The notes beneath the pieces were generated by a model that did not search any database, was not told the DNA's origin, and saw only the letters and a program-made list of their open reading frames with translations. From positions 1 through 49,087 of the forward strand of contig JAJSAM010000057.1 of NCBI GenBank assembly GCA_024274785.1: DNA of 49,087 bases, given 5' to 3'. A program made the position numbers and the translations under genes. This DNA comes from Planctomycetota bacterium (GTDB lineage Bacteria; Planctomycetota; JAJSAM01). The first letter of the stretch is position 1, and each line of letters begins with the position of its first letter. Positions 14,647 through 23,085 of this stretch are shown here, in pieces.

Positions 14647-16701
14647 CTAGCTGAACGTCAGGTCCGCGAAGGACACCTCGATCCGCATGTTCCCCTTGAT
14701 GAGGACCACCTTGCGGTCCTTCTTCTTCACCTGGTGGACCATCAGCTTCTCCCTGAGCCGGGGAACGAACACCTCATCGCCCCGGTGGAGCTTCAGCGCG
14801 AACTCCTCCCGCCGCCTCATGAGCGGCGTGGCCCGGATCTCCTCTTCCGCCCGCCGGATATACTCCTTTGCCTTCGGCCCGAAAGGTTTCGGGGCGTTCG
14901 ACATGTCCTTCGCGAATGCGGCGATCAGGGTGCGCACCCGGGAAAGGGTGGCATCCATCTCGTCCTCGGCCTCCCTCTCCACCTGCTCCCGCCTGCGCTC
15001 CGCCCGGCGGCAGACGTCCTCGGCCTTGTCCCTCAGATCCCGGGTATCCCGGCGCATGGTCTCCGCCTCCCGGAGGACTCGCTCGGCTTCACTGCGGATC
15101 TCCTGGGCCATGGCGAGGATCTCCGTCCCCTCCTGATCGGCGGGCCTGACCAGGTTCCGGGCGGTCTCGATGACTTCATCCGGGACACCCAGCCGCTCGG
15201 CAATCGTCAGCGCGTTGCTGGCGCCGGGTTGGCCGATCAACAGGCGGAAGGTCGGTGAGAGGGTATCGGGATCAAACTCGACGCTGGCGTTCGAAACGCC
15301 TTTCCTGGTGAAGGCATAGGTCTTCAGCGATCCGAGGTGCGTCGTCACCACGGCTGGCGTACGCCGCACATGGAGGAAGTCGAGGATGGCCTGTCCCAGC
15401 GCCGCGCCCTCCGCCGGATCAGTGCCGGACCCCAGTTCGTCGAGCAGGAGTAACGTATCCTCGCCGGCCTCTGCCAGAAACCGCGAGATCCTGCTGACGT
15501 GAGAAGAGAAGGTCGAGAGGCTCTGCTCCAGACTCTGCTCGTCGCCGATGTCGGGATGGATCTCCCGGAACATCCGGAACTCGGCGGAGGATGCCGGCAC
15601 CGGCAGCCCCGACTGCGCCATCAGGCAAAGCAGGCCGAGCGTCTTCAAGGCCACCGTCTTGCCCCCGGTGTTGGGCCCGGTGATCACGAGCAGGAAGAAG
15701 TCCTGGCAGAGCCGCAAGTCGATCGGCACCACGCTTTCGCGGCCGGAGAGAAGTTCCAGCACCGGATGCCGGGCCTGGAGGAAACGAGTCTCGCCTCCGG
15801 CAGAGAGTTCAGGCAACACCAATCCCCGATCGCGGGCCGCCAGGGCCGCGCCACGGGCCAGGTCCAGCCGCGCCATGGCCCCGAGCGCCCGCCGGATGTC
15901 CGCCTCCGCATCGAGCACCGCTACCGTCGTCTCCCAGAGAATCCGCGTGATCTCCCGGCGTTCCTGCGCGAGGAGGTCCTCCAGGCCGTTGCCCTCCGGA
16001 ACGACGCACTCGGGCTCGACGAACGAGGTGGCGCCGCTCTGTGAAACATCGTGCAGGATCCCGCGAACCTCGCCCTTCCGGTCGGTCTTCACGGCCAGCA
16101 CGACCCGCCCCGAACGGAACCGCGGCAGCGACTCCTGGAAGCAGCCGCGCAGGTCCTTGCGACGCAGGATTTCGGCCACCCTCTGCTCGATCCTGCTGCG
16201 GAGGGAATGGATGCCGTCCCGGATCTCCATCAGTCGCGGACTCGCGTCGCTGCGCACCCGGCCTCTTTCGTCGATCACATTTCCGAGCCGGTCGGTGAGC
16301 GCGGTAAACCCCGGGATCTCGCGGCACCGGAAGAGGAGCCGGGGGATCTCGAGTTCCTCCTCCGACTTCGAATGGGCCTCGATGACGCGGGCGAGATTCG
16401 TCGCGCCGGCCAGGGTCTCGCCGACCGCGCAGAGTTCATCGGGCTCCAGAGGCCGTCCCCGATCGTGGGTCCGGTCGAGCAGCGAAGAGAGATCGTGGCA
16501 GCCGCCGAAGGGAAAACCCAGGCCGTGGTCGATGACGGCGCCGGCTTCGCGGACCTCCTCGATCGCCTCTGTCACCTCGGCCTCCGAGTCCTTCGGGGTC
16601 AGCCGCGCGAGGGCCGACCGGCCCAGACCGCAGGCCAGGTATGGGGCGAAGAGATCCTTCATCCCCTCGAAGTCCAGGAGTCTCAGCGCTTCATCGTTCA
16701 T
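14647..16701 (-). CDS. MutS2-like ATPase lacking the C-terminal Smr domain
   Basis: A 684-residue protein with MutS2 order: N-terminal core, lever helices, an ATPase domain (Walker A GPNTGGKT at about 344, Walker B LLLLDELGSGTDP at about 418, then TTHLGSLK), a long charged coiled coil (about 500-600) and a short beta-rich KOW-like tail (GDEVFVPRLREKL). MutS2 of Firmicutes ends with an Smr nuclease domain and is about 780 residues long; here the protein stops after the KOW-like part with no Smr motif. MutS2 acts on branched DNA and on collided ribosomes. Loss of Smr suggests it binds and remodels but does not cut. It follows a membrane-protein gene by 6 bp. Confidence 0.88.
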   Translation of the reverse strand: MNDEALRLLDFEGMKDLFAPYLACGLGRSALARLTPKDSEAEVTEAIEEVREAGAVIDHGLGFPFGGCHDLSSLLDRTHDRGRPLEPDELCAVGETLAGATNLARVIEAHSKSEEELEIPRLLFRCREIPGFTALTDRLGNVIDERGRVRSDASPRLMEIRDGIHSLRSRIEQRVAEILRRKDLRGCFQESLPRFRSGRVVLAVKTDRKGEVRGILHDVSQSGATSFVEPECVVPEGNGLEDLLAQERREITRILWETTVAVLDAEADIRRALGAMARLDLARGAALAARDRGLVLPELSAGGETRFLQARHPVLELLSGRESVVPIDLRLCQDFFLLVITGPNTGGKTVALKTLGLLCLMAQSGLPVPASSAEFRMFREIHPDIGDEQSLEQSLSTFSSHVSRISRFLAEAGEDTLLLLDELGSGTDPAEGAALGQAILDFLHVRRTPAVVTTHLGSLKTYAFTRKGVSNASVEFDPDTLSPTFRLLIGQPGASNALTIAERLGVPDEVIETARNLVRPADQEGTEILAMAQEIRSEAERVLREAETMRRDTRDLRDKAEDVCRRAERRREQVEREAEDEMDATLSRVRTLIAAFAKDMSNAPKPFGPKAKEYIRRAEEEIRATPLMRRREEFALKLHRGDEVFVPRLREKLMVHQVKKKDRKVVLIKGNMRIEVSFADLTFS

Positions 16702-16707
16702 GGGAGC

Positions 16708-18105
16708 CTATCGAGGCTTGAGTCGGTAGATCCGGAGAGGATCGTCGTCGACAAGAAGTGTACCGTTCCGGAGAAGCTCGAGGTCGAGGCGCCGGTCGCC
16801 GGTCAGCCAGGCGTACTCCCAGAACCGGCCCAGAGTCGTCAGGTCCGGCAGGGGAGGCCGACCGTAAAACCAGTACTCGTGGGGAGCGGTTCGGATTTCG
16901 CGTGGTCGAACGGTGTGTTGGCGGCGCTTCGCGAAGAGATTCGGCGTGATCACGTCCCGCTCGGAGACGAGCCAGGTGACTTCGTGGTGGTAGATCTCGA
17001 TCTCCCCCACCGGGGCGGCTTCGGTCAGGGGGACGATCCTCGCCCCGCGAGGAACCACGGAGGCCCGATCGATCCGCCGGGCGATTTCCGGTCCGAAGCC
17101 GGTGTAGGCCACCGCAGCCGTGCCGGTGGTGATCAGCAGCAGCGCGATACCGAGAATCCGGGCCCGCACGGGATCCGCCCGCAGCGCGAGCAGAGCGAAG
17201 AACGCGAAGAAGGAGAGGGCGCGGGCATCGACCCACCACCCCTCCATGGCTCCTCGCGGGAGGACCAGGAACAACAGCAGACTCGCGCCGGCGGCGGGCA
17301 GCCACTCCCGCCGCACCGACTTCGCCGCGAAGGCCACCGCGCCGCCGTAGAGCAGGAACACGACCACGTCCCACACCGGGTAGTAGGCCCGGAAGAGATT
17401 CGCGGCGAGCCAGCCCTTCCACGGCAGGTCGTGGTACTGGATCCAGAACGCCCCGCGGGGTTCGGCCAGCGTCACCCAGGCCCAGAACAGGAAACCGGGC
17501 AGGAATGCGAGGTCCGGCACCAGGGCGCGACGGAGACCGCCGGCCCGATAGCGGGCGACCTGCACGAAGAGCAGCAGGAAGCCGAAGCTGAACAGGTGCG
17601 AGAACCAGACCGCGGTCGTGAGGGTCGCAAACCCGATCCGCTGCCAGGCGCTCCATCGCCCTTTGCGGCGATCGTAGGCGACGATGGCGATGAGTACGAG
17701 CGGCACGGAGACCAGGAAGGAGAGGAAGCCGCGATGGACGAACGTGTTCCAGAGGAGCGGCAGGGCCAGCCACCCCATCTCCGGCGCGCCGAAATGGCGA
17801 AAGAACCGAAAGCCGGCGCAGGCGGTCAGGATGAAGATCCCGGTCAACAGGATCTTGCCGGCCACGGCTGCGGGGAAGACGGCAACGAGTGGAAGCAGGA
17901 GGACATCCGCGGCAAGACTGGGCAGCGGAAGATAAGCGACCTCATACTCCGCTCCGAAGACCCGGCCGCCGCTGAGCAGATCGAGCAGGATATGCACCCG
18001 CCCGAGGTGGTTCCCGAGGTCCTGGATCGGCGGATACGAAACGAGCCAGAGCGGGATGGAAGCGAGCAGGGCCAGAGCCCCCGGGGCAACGAGCCGGACA
18101 TTCAT
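16708..18105 (-). CDS. Polytopic membrane protein, GT-C glycosyltransferase-like layout
   Basis: A 465-residue protein with about ten hydrophobic helices from the N-terminus to about residue 340, then a soluble tail of about 120 residues rich in aromatic and charged residues (IYHHEVTWL, PHEYWFYGRPPLPD). The first periplasmic loop has PIQDLGNHLGR, with an acidic residue where GT-C enzymes keep their catalytic Asp. The layout resembles lipid-linked sugar transferases, but no family-specific motif is recognised, so the function is open. ATG 18105 is preferred over TTG 18111. It is in line with the MutS2-like gene, 6 bp upstream of it. Confidence 0.7.
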   Translation of the reverse strand: MNVRLVAPGALALLASIPLWLVSYPPIQDLGNHLGRVHILLDLLSGGRVFGAEYEVAYLPLPSLAADVLLLPLVAVFPAAVAGKILLTGIFILTACAGFRFFRHFGAPEMGWLALPLLWNTFVHRGFLSFLVSVPLVLIAIVAYDRRKGRWSAWQRIGFATLTTAVWFSHLFSFGFLLLFVQVARYRAGGLRRALVPDLAFLPGFLFWAWVTLAEPRGAFWIQYHDLPWKGWLAANLFRAYYPVWDVVVFLLYGGAVAFAAKSVRREWLPAAGASLLLFLVLPRGAMEGWWVDARALSFFAFFALLALRADPVRARILGIALLLITTGTAAVAYTGFGPEIARRIDRASVVPRGARIVPLTEAAPVGEIEIYHHEVTWLVSERDVITPNLFAKRRQHTVRPREIRTAPHEYWFYGRPPLPDLTTLGRFWEYAWLTGDRRLDLELLRNGTLLVDDDPLRIYRLKPR

Positions 18106-18166
18106 ACGCAATTTGTATGCGATCCCGGGTACGGGCGTTCAGTTAGAACAGCGGGCCGGCGCAGGG

Positions 18167-19540
18167 CTACTCCGTCCGCTCCTGCTCGTGCTCATTCCAC
18201 CATTTTTTCGCCCGGCCGACGACCTTCCGGAGTTCACTCCTGCTGAGTCCCTCCTTGAAGCCGAAGCTCTGACCGGTGATGGACTCGAGAGCCTTGCTGG
18301 CCATGATCGCCACAAAGATGTCCTTGTCGGTCAGGGTGTCGATCAGCGTCGGCACCGCCACCCAGGCGTCCAGTTCCCCGAGAGAGCGGGCCGCCGCGCG
18401 ACGAACGAACATGTCCTTGTCGCCCGCCAGGACCTTGGCCAGGCGTATCGCGGCACCTTTGAAGCCGGCCTTTCCGAGTTCAACCGCAGCCGAGAAGCGA
18501 ACCCCGGCGTCCTTGTTCGAGAGTTGATCGATCCAGGTCTTGACCCGAGGTGGGGCTGCAGCCGCGGGCTGCGGGGCGGGCTCGGCGGGCTGCGGCTCGG
18601 CGGGCCCGGGCCGGGCGTCGGGCTTCCGCTCCGTGTCGCCGCCACGCGGGGCCACGGCGACCGGCCGTTCCTTCAGTTCCTGCACGCGCACCGTCAGCAC
18701 GGCCAGCTTATCGAGAGCCTGCCGCAGGCTCTCGTCGCTCCGGTTCAGGCGCTCCTCCATCAACAGGCGGAGTGCTGCGAGCGAACTCCCCGTTTCGCGG
18801 GCATCGCCGGTCAGGGACCTCAGCCCGGCCCGGAAGTTGTCGCTCTGCTCGGTGATGGCATCGAGGGCCTCGGTGAGTTTCTGCAACCGGGCATCGAGAA
18901 GGGCGCCCTGTTCATCCACCGTCTGCTTGACACTGCTCTCGATCTCGGCCCGGAGGATCTCATCGCGGTTCGGCCCCTCCACCTCGGGCGCCGTCTTTGC
19001 GAAGAGCCCTTTTCCGGCCCCGAGCGCGAGGTATCCGCCGGCGAAGACCAGGATCAGTACAACGACGGCGAACACCGTCGTCGCCGAGCCGCTCTTCTTT
19101 CGGTCGGATCGAGGATGGCAGCGCTCACAGAAAGTCCTGCCGCCGCGCACGATCGCCCGTCCGGTCACCAGATGGCTCTGAGGAATGGACGTGTTGCACT
19201 TGTCGCAGAAGTGGAGACGGTAGCGGCTCTCCTCCTTCTCCTCCAATTCCTGCTGGATTCGCTCCCGCCGTGCTGCGCGTTGCGACTGACTCAGGCGTCC
19301 GCAATCGACGCAGAGGATCTTCTCCCCGGACTCCCTGGCACGGTTGGTGATAACGTCCTGCAGAGGGATCGAAACCCGGCAGTTGTCGCAGAAGTACAGC
19401 TTGAGATCTTCGCCGGAAGCCGCGGTCTCGGGATTGCAGCCGTGGCAGTAGGTCTTGCCGTCTCTCGCCGTGGCTCTTCCCCCCACCACTTCCTGGAGGG
19501 GAATGGAAATGCCGCACTTCTCGCAGAAGTAAATCTTCAT
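18167..19540 (-). CDS. Triple zinc-ribbon membrane protein with coiled coil and HEAT-like domain
   Basis: A 457-residue protein. Three repeated zinc-ribbon modules each have two CxxC knuckles: C6/C9 with C32/C35, C51/C54 with C77/C80, and C112/C115 with C138/C141. Each repeats FCxxC then SIP. A TM helix (about 153-174) follows, then coiled coil (about 185-290), a Pro/Ala linker, and a C-terminal HEAT-like domain (WIDQLSNKDAGVRFSAAVELGKAG, LAKVLAGDKDMFVRRAAARSLGEL). The ribbons should face the cytoplasm and the coil and HEAT part the periplasm. ATG 19540 is chosen for GGAGG 9 nt upstream and because the first ribbon starts there. The function is unknown. Confidence 0.82.
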   Translation of the reverse strand: MKIYFCEKCGISIPLQEVVGGRATARDGKTYCHGCNPETAASGEDLKLYFCDNCRVSIPLQDVITNRARESGEKILCVDCGRLSQSQRAARRERIQQELEEKEESRYRLHFCDKCNTSIPQSHLVTGRAIVRGGRTFCERCHPRSDRKKSGSATTVFAVVVLILVFAGGYLALGAGKGLFAKTAPEVEGPNRDEILRAEIESSVKQTVDEQGALLDARLQKLTEALDAITEQSDNFRAGLRSLTGDARETGSSLAALRLLMEERLNRSDESLRQALDKLAVLTVRVQELKERPVAVAPRGGDTERKPDARPGPAEPQPAEPAPQPAAAAPPRVKTWIDQLSNKDAGVRFSAAVELGKAGFKGAAIRLAKVLAGDKDMFVRRAAARSLGELDAWVAVPTLIDTLTDKDIFVAIMASKALESITGQSFGFKEGLSRSELRKVVGRAKKWWNEHEQERTE

Positions 19541-19918
19541 GACTGCCAGCCTCCCGGTCCGGACGATGAAGCCCGCACGACATCCGGTCCCACAGCAAAC
19601 GGCATTCCCGGACTGTCGCCCGGTCATTGCGGAGCCGCCTCAGGCTCCGCTTCCCATTCTAGTCCGCCCTGCACGCCCCGCAAGGAAGCCGAAGTGATAA
19701 CCAGCAACCCCACCGTTTGATAAGCATCCTTTGCACGTCGATCGGACGAGCCCTCCCGACGGCGCGAGCGTGGCCCCGCGAACTGGACAGGGCAACCCGG
19801 ACCGCCCCCCCCGGTCCCCGGAAAACATTTTTTTTGCAAGGACGCCCTCACCGGCCCAAACGTGTCCCCCCCGGGTTGTAAGCTTCCTCCGACAATGCGA
19901 AGTGGAGGAGAAACCGAG
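19541..19918. other. Divergent intergenic region with an AT-rich patch
   Basis: 378 bp between the zinc-ribbon gene (minus) and a tiny membrane-peptide gene (plus). It holds a T-run at about 19829-19837 preceded by a short GGACC/GGTCC pairing at about 19798-19821. No clear promoter boxes or repeats are recognised. Confidence 0.4.
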
Positions 19919-19999
19919 ATGACCGAGACGATCTTCAGAGACGAATGGCCGGGACTCATCGCCGTGGTCCTCACGCTCCTGGGACTGCTCTTCGTTTGA
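19919..19999 (+). CDS. 26-residue single-pass membrane peptide
   Basis: A very short frame: ATG 19919, TGA 19997-19999. It is preceded by an excellent ribosome site GGAGGAG with 8-nt spacing. The product begins MTETIFRDEWPG and continues as one hydrophobic helix (LIAVVLTLLGLLFV), so it is a likely inner-membrane micropeptide with the N-terminus in the cytoplasm. It lies 87 bp upstream of the receiver-like gene on the same strand. No homologue is recognised. The ribosome site and the clean hydrophobic design support a real gene, but such short frames also arise by chance. Confidence 0.55.
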   Translation: MTETIFRDEWPGLIAVVLTLLGLLFV

Positions 20000-20085
20000 T
20001 CCCCGGCGCCGAAGCGCGCCCGGACCAGCTCCGTCTTTCCGGGACAAGCGGGGGTGTTCCGGCGCCCGGCGGATAGAATCACGGC

Positions 20086-20493
20086 ATGAGCAGCAAGCCG
20101 CGCATTCTGGTTCTGCAACCCGACAAGGGCATCGCCGAGGCGATCTACCGGGCTCTTCTTTCCATGAGAGGTCTGAAAGCGGATGTCGATGTCGCCCTCT
20201 CCGGCGACGTGAATATTCCGGGGATCCGGCTCCGCCGGTATGACCTGCTCATCGTCGAACACCCGATCAGGCAGGCCGTGCTGGCGCATCTTGCCGGTTT
20301 CGAGGACGCCACGCCGGTGGTGGCGGTCGGCGGGGCCCCCGACGGCTCCCCTCGCACCGATATCGAACTCCAGCGTGTGCCGCTGCCGCTCAGCCTGAAC
20401 CTGCTGGAGGAATCCGTCCAGGCCGCCCTCTCGGGTGTCCCGGAGCAACAGCAGGCGGAGGAGGAGGGATCCCGCCAGGACTCGGTGGGCTGA
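20086..20493 (+). CDS. Degenerate CheY-like receiver (pseudo-receiver) protein
   Basis: A 135-residue protein with the receiver beta-alpha pattern: PRILVLQPDKGIAEAIYRALL as strand 1 and helix 1, and YDLLIVEHPI as strand 3. The acidic pair at the end of strand 1 is reduced to one Asp (QPD) and the phospho-acceptor Asp after YDLLIV is Glu. The usual switch Thr/Ser and Lys cannot be placed with confidence. Phosphorylation is therefore unlikely; such domains act by protein contact or in a constitutive state. The C-terminus is short, Gln/Glu-rich and lacks a DNA-binding domain. No ribosome site stands out. Confidence 0.6.
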   Translation: MSSKPRILVLQPDKGIAEAIYRALLSMRGLKADVDVALSGDVNIPGIRLRRYDLLIVEHPIRQAVLAHLAGFEDATPVVAVGGAPDGSPRTDIELQRVPLPLSLNLLEESVQAALSGVPEQQQAEEEGSRQDSVG

Positions 20494-20794
20494 GGACCGT
20501 CGCCCCGAACCCGGCATCCGATGGACGAATGTCGTCGGGTCCGCGCTTCGCCTGCGGCTCGGCGGCGCTGTACCGGAAAGCGTTCCGCCGACCTGAAGGT
20601 GAAAGAGCATCGCCACCGCATCGAGAATTCCGTGCCGCTCTCGACCTGCGGACCAGGGGCAATCGGGGCTGCTTGACACCGGGGAAGGCGGACGATTTCC
20701 CGGCACAGGCGGAACTCCCGGATCAATGAGGCACTGTGACTGGTAGGGACTGCGCCCGACCCTCCGAGGCGGTGGGGCCGCTGGCGCTGCCGCG
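20494..20794. other. Convergent intergenic region, nothing recognised
   Basis: 301 bp between the stops of the receiver-like gene (plus) and the Memo gene (minus). Short open frames exist on both strands but have no ribosome site or recognisable product. No strong terminator hairpin or repeat is seen. Confidence 0.4.
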
Positions 20795-21688
20795 CTACCT
20801 GGCCGGCCCACCTGCTTCCCGAGTAAACACCACCGATGCATACCCCACAAAATCCGTCGGTTCGCCCCCCCCCGACCGGACCTCGAAGGACGTGATGTGC
20901 TCGAGCAGTCGCGCCCCCGAGGCCCCCATCGCCGTCGCCGCCGCAGTGGCCGCGGCCGCCGACGCGGCGCCGCACGCACTCCTGTTCTCCCGTCCGCATC
21001 GGAGCGCCCCCTCCGGATCGAGGGCGAGGACCCGATCGAGAAAGGTCCGATCGTTCACCTCCTTCGACCAGCGGTGGGCCTGGGGACCCGAGCCGCGAGG
21101 AGCAAAGCCGTAGGCATGGGGTCCGTAGTGGGTCAGGTCGGTGGAGCCGAGAACGACGACGCGGCCGCCGATGTCCGTCAGGGCGGCCCCTATCATCCTG
21201 CCCAAATCCGTCGCGGTGCGGTCCGATGCGACGGCGACCGGGAGGAAAGCCGAATCCGGAAAGAGATACCGGATGAACGGCGTCACCACCTCGATGGAGT
21301 TCTCTCCCGGAGGATGGCCGTCGTCGCCGAACTCGAGCAGGCCGGGACTCGAATCGACCAGCAGGGCGGCGAGGTCGCGCGCCACCGGCAGGGGCCCGAG
21401 CGGAGTCTCCCAGGCGGCCGCGCCGGAAATCTGCGAGGTCGCGATCCCCAGGCGATGTGAGAAACCGAACAGAACCACCGTGTCGGGGGGTGGCGCGCCG
21501 ATCGCCATCAAGGTCTTCCCGGTCGTAGCTCCGGAGTAGACCCAGCCGGCGTGGGGCAAGAGTCCGCCAAGAATGCGAAGATCCGGATCAGGCGATGCGG
21601 GAGGGAGACACCGGGCGATCGCGCTCCGGCACTCTTCCGGGCCGGCGGGATACCAGGTGCCGGCCAATGCAGCACGACGCGCATCCAT
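20795..21688 (-). CDS. Memo-family protein (AmmeMemoRadiSam system protein B type)
   Basis: A 297-residue protein of the Memo family, related in fold to extradiol dioxygenases. Family motifs are present: an N-terminal R-LAGTWYP, LLPHAGWVYSGATTGKT (about 44-60), GENSIEVVTPFI, and STDLTHYGP, plus a late CG. These histidines and acidic residues line the putative metal site. In many genomes it sits beside AMMECR1 and a radical SAM gene; neither is present here, so it is a solo member. The biochemical role is unsettled. It starts 7 bp after the HU-like gene and is probably co-transcribed with it. Confidence 0.88.
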   Translation of the reverse strand: MDARRAALAGTWYPAGPEECRSAIARCLPPASPDPDLRILGGLLPHAGWVYSGATTGKTLMAIGAPPPDTVVLFGFSHRLGIATSQISGAAAWETPLGPLPVARDLAALLVDSSPGLLEFGDDGHPPGENSIEVVTPFIRYLFPDSAFLPVAVASDRTATDLGRMIGAALTDIGGRVVVLGSTDLTHYGPHAYGFAPRGSGPQAHRWSKEVNDRTFLDRVLALDPEGALRCGRENRSACGAASAAAATAAATAMGASGARLLEHITSFEVRSGGGEPTDFVGYASVVFTREAGGPAR

Positions 21689-21695
21689 GACGAAA

Positions 21696-22073
21696 TCAGT
21701 CGTAACTCGGGTTGATCCCGAAGTCTTGCGGCGTTGCGCCCGATTCCCCGGCGCGCTCGCGCTCCAGTCGCTCCTGCAAGGCGGCGATCGCAGCGACCCG
21801 CTCCTTCATGAGCCGGCCGACCTTGAATTTCACCACCTTCTTGGCGGGGACGTAAACCTTCTCGAGGGTGCGCGGATTCTGGGCCTTGCGTGCCGCCCGT
21901 TCCTTGATCTCGAATACGCCGAATTCCCGGAATTCCAGGCGGTTGCCCCTGCCCAGTTCACTGATGATCTCATCGAGGAAGAGCTGGATGACCTCCTTAG
22001 TCACCACCTTGGTCTGCCCGGTCTTCTCCGCTATGCGGGAGACGAGCTCCTTCTTCGTAATCGTCCTCGACAT
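21696..22073 (-). CDS. HU/IHF-family DNA-binding protein with a C-terminal extension
   Basis: A 125-residue protein. Residues 1-90 are a full HU/IHF fold: TKKELVSRIAEKTG, EFREFGVFEIKERAARKAQNPRT, then VPAKKVVKFKVG as the closing strand. IHF/HU subunits are normally about 90-100 residues; here about 35 extra residues form a charged helix (AALQERLERERAG) and a tail. It should bend or coat DNA as a dimer. The ATG follows GAGAGGAAG. A good promoter lies upstream at 22198-22225. It precedes the Memo gene by 7 bp. Confidence 0.92.
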   Translation of the reverse strand: MSRTITKKELVSRIAEKTGQTKVVTKEVIQLFLDEIISELGRGNRLEFREFGVFEIKERAARKAQNPRTLEKVYVPAKKVVKFKVGRLMKERVAAIAALQERLERERAGESGATPQDFGINPSYD

Positions 22074-22197
22074 GCGCGGCTTCCTCTCAGTCCGTGCGAA
22101 GCCCGGCCTTCAATCTGCTCACCCTGGCCTGTTCAAGGTCCATCCCCACCTGCCCCTGTTTTCTCTATCATCCGATCCCAACTCTACTTACAAGAAT

Positions 22198-22225
22198 AAA
22201 ATACTGGTCTGGCCGGGTCTGTCAA
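22198..22225 (-). promoter_or_regulatory. Sigma-70 promoter of the HU-like gene
   Basis: On the minus strand a perfect TTGACA (22225-22220) and TATTTT (22203-22198) are separated by 16 bp, within an AT-rich patch that is unusual for this window. Predicted transcription starts near 22190, about 117 nt before the ATG at 22073. Confidence 0.6.
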
Positions 22226-22314
22226 GGGGACATTTCCTCCGTTCAGACGAACATTGCGCCGGAACCGCGTCACAGGATCTCGCGCCTGCCGGCGGCTGCG
22301 GGTACCTTTCGCCC

Positions 22315-23085
22315 ATGTCCGATCGCCTTCACGTCAGCAGGAACCTACGCTCCAGCCTGCCGGGGACCTTCGACGAGTTCGTGGCCGACGAGGGCGAAAC
22401 GCTCACCCGATCGGTGAGTAGCGCTACGACGAAGATCCTGCTCGGCAGAACCTTATTGATCCGAAAGCGTTACGTCTATTCGCCGCGGACCGTACTCAAG
22501 GCCGCCTTCCGAAATACGCTCCTTCGCCCTTCGCGAGTCGAACGTGAATTCCGCATGCTCAGCCTCTTCAGCGACCGGCTGGGCAACCAGGCCGTCCCCA
22601 CCCCGGCAGCATTCGGTGAGCGCCGGACCCTTCAACTTCTCCGGGATTCGTTTCTCGCAACCCTGGCCGTCCCGCTGGCCGTCCCGCTTCACACGCCACC
22701 TGAAGGCACGGTCGTCCCCGCCGCCGAACTCGGGTGCTTCCTCGCGGCGCTGCATCGCGCCGGCCTGGTCCACGGATCCCTGTTCGCCCGGAATGTCCTG
22801 TGGGTTCCGGGGGGCGGCTTTCGCCTGCTGGACCTGGACCACGCGCAAGCGCTTGTCCCGGACCGGCTTGCGCCGCTCGGCCCGAGAGCCCGGGACCTGG
22901 CCTTCCTCGAGGAGTCCATCCCGCTCCCGGCCGAAAGCAGCGGAGAGGCGCTCACCGCCTACGCCGAGGCCACCGGAGAGCAGATCCCGGAGTTGGCCGC
23001 AGCCGTCACCCGTCATCGACCGGAAGCGAGAGCGCGCCTGGCGCGGCGCAAGAGAGTGAGGCCGCGCGAGCGATCAGCCGAGTAG
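22315..23085 (+). CDS. Lipopolysaccharide-kinase-like protein, probable pseudokinase
   Basis: A 256-residue protein of the Kdo/WaaP-type kinase fold: basic N-terminal lobe (TLLIRKRY, KAAFRNTLLRPSRVEREFRML), hinge region, then LAALHRAGLVHGSLFARNVLW as the catalytic loop and FRLLDLDHAQ as the metal-binding loop. Active members have HGDL or HRD; here the Asp is Ser (HGSL). The downstream Asn and the DLD metal motif are kept. Loss of the base suggests weak or no phosphotransfer. ATG 22315 is chosen because the conserved region follows at once; no ribosome site is clear. It converges on the giant kinase gene and their 3' ends overlap by 12 bp. Confidence 0.7.
   Translation: MSDRLHVSRNLRSSLPGTFDEFVADEGETLTRSVSSATTKILLGRTLLIRKRYVYSPRTVLKAAFRNTLLRPSRVEREFRMLSLFSDRLGNQAVPTPAAFGERRTLQLLRDSFLATLAVPLAVPLHTPPEGTVVPAAELGCFLAALHRAGLVHGSLFARNVLWVPGGGFRLLDLDHAQALVPDRLAPLGPRARDLAFLEESIPLPAESSGEALTAYAEATGEQIPELAAAVTRHRPEARARLARRKRVRPRERSAE

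Noticed and set aside
20795..21688. A full AmmeMemoRadiSam gene set
   Set aside because: Neither AMMECR1 nor a radical SAM gene lies nearby; only the Memo-family protein is present.
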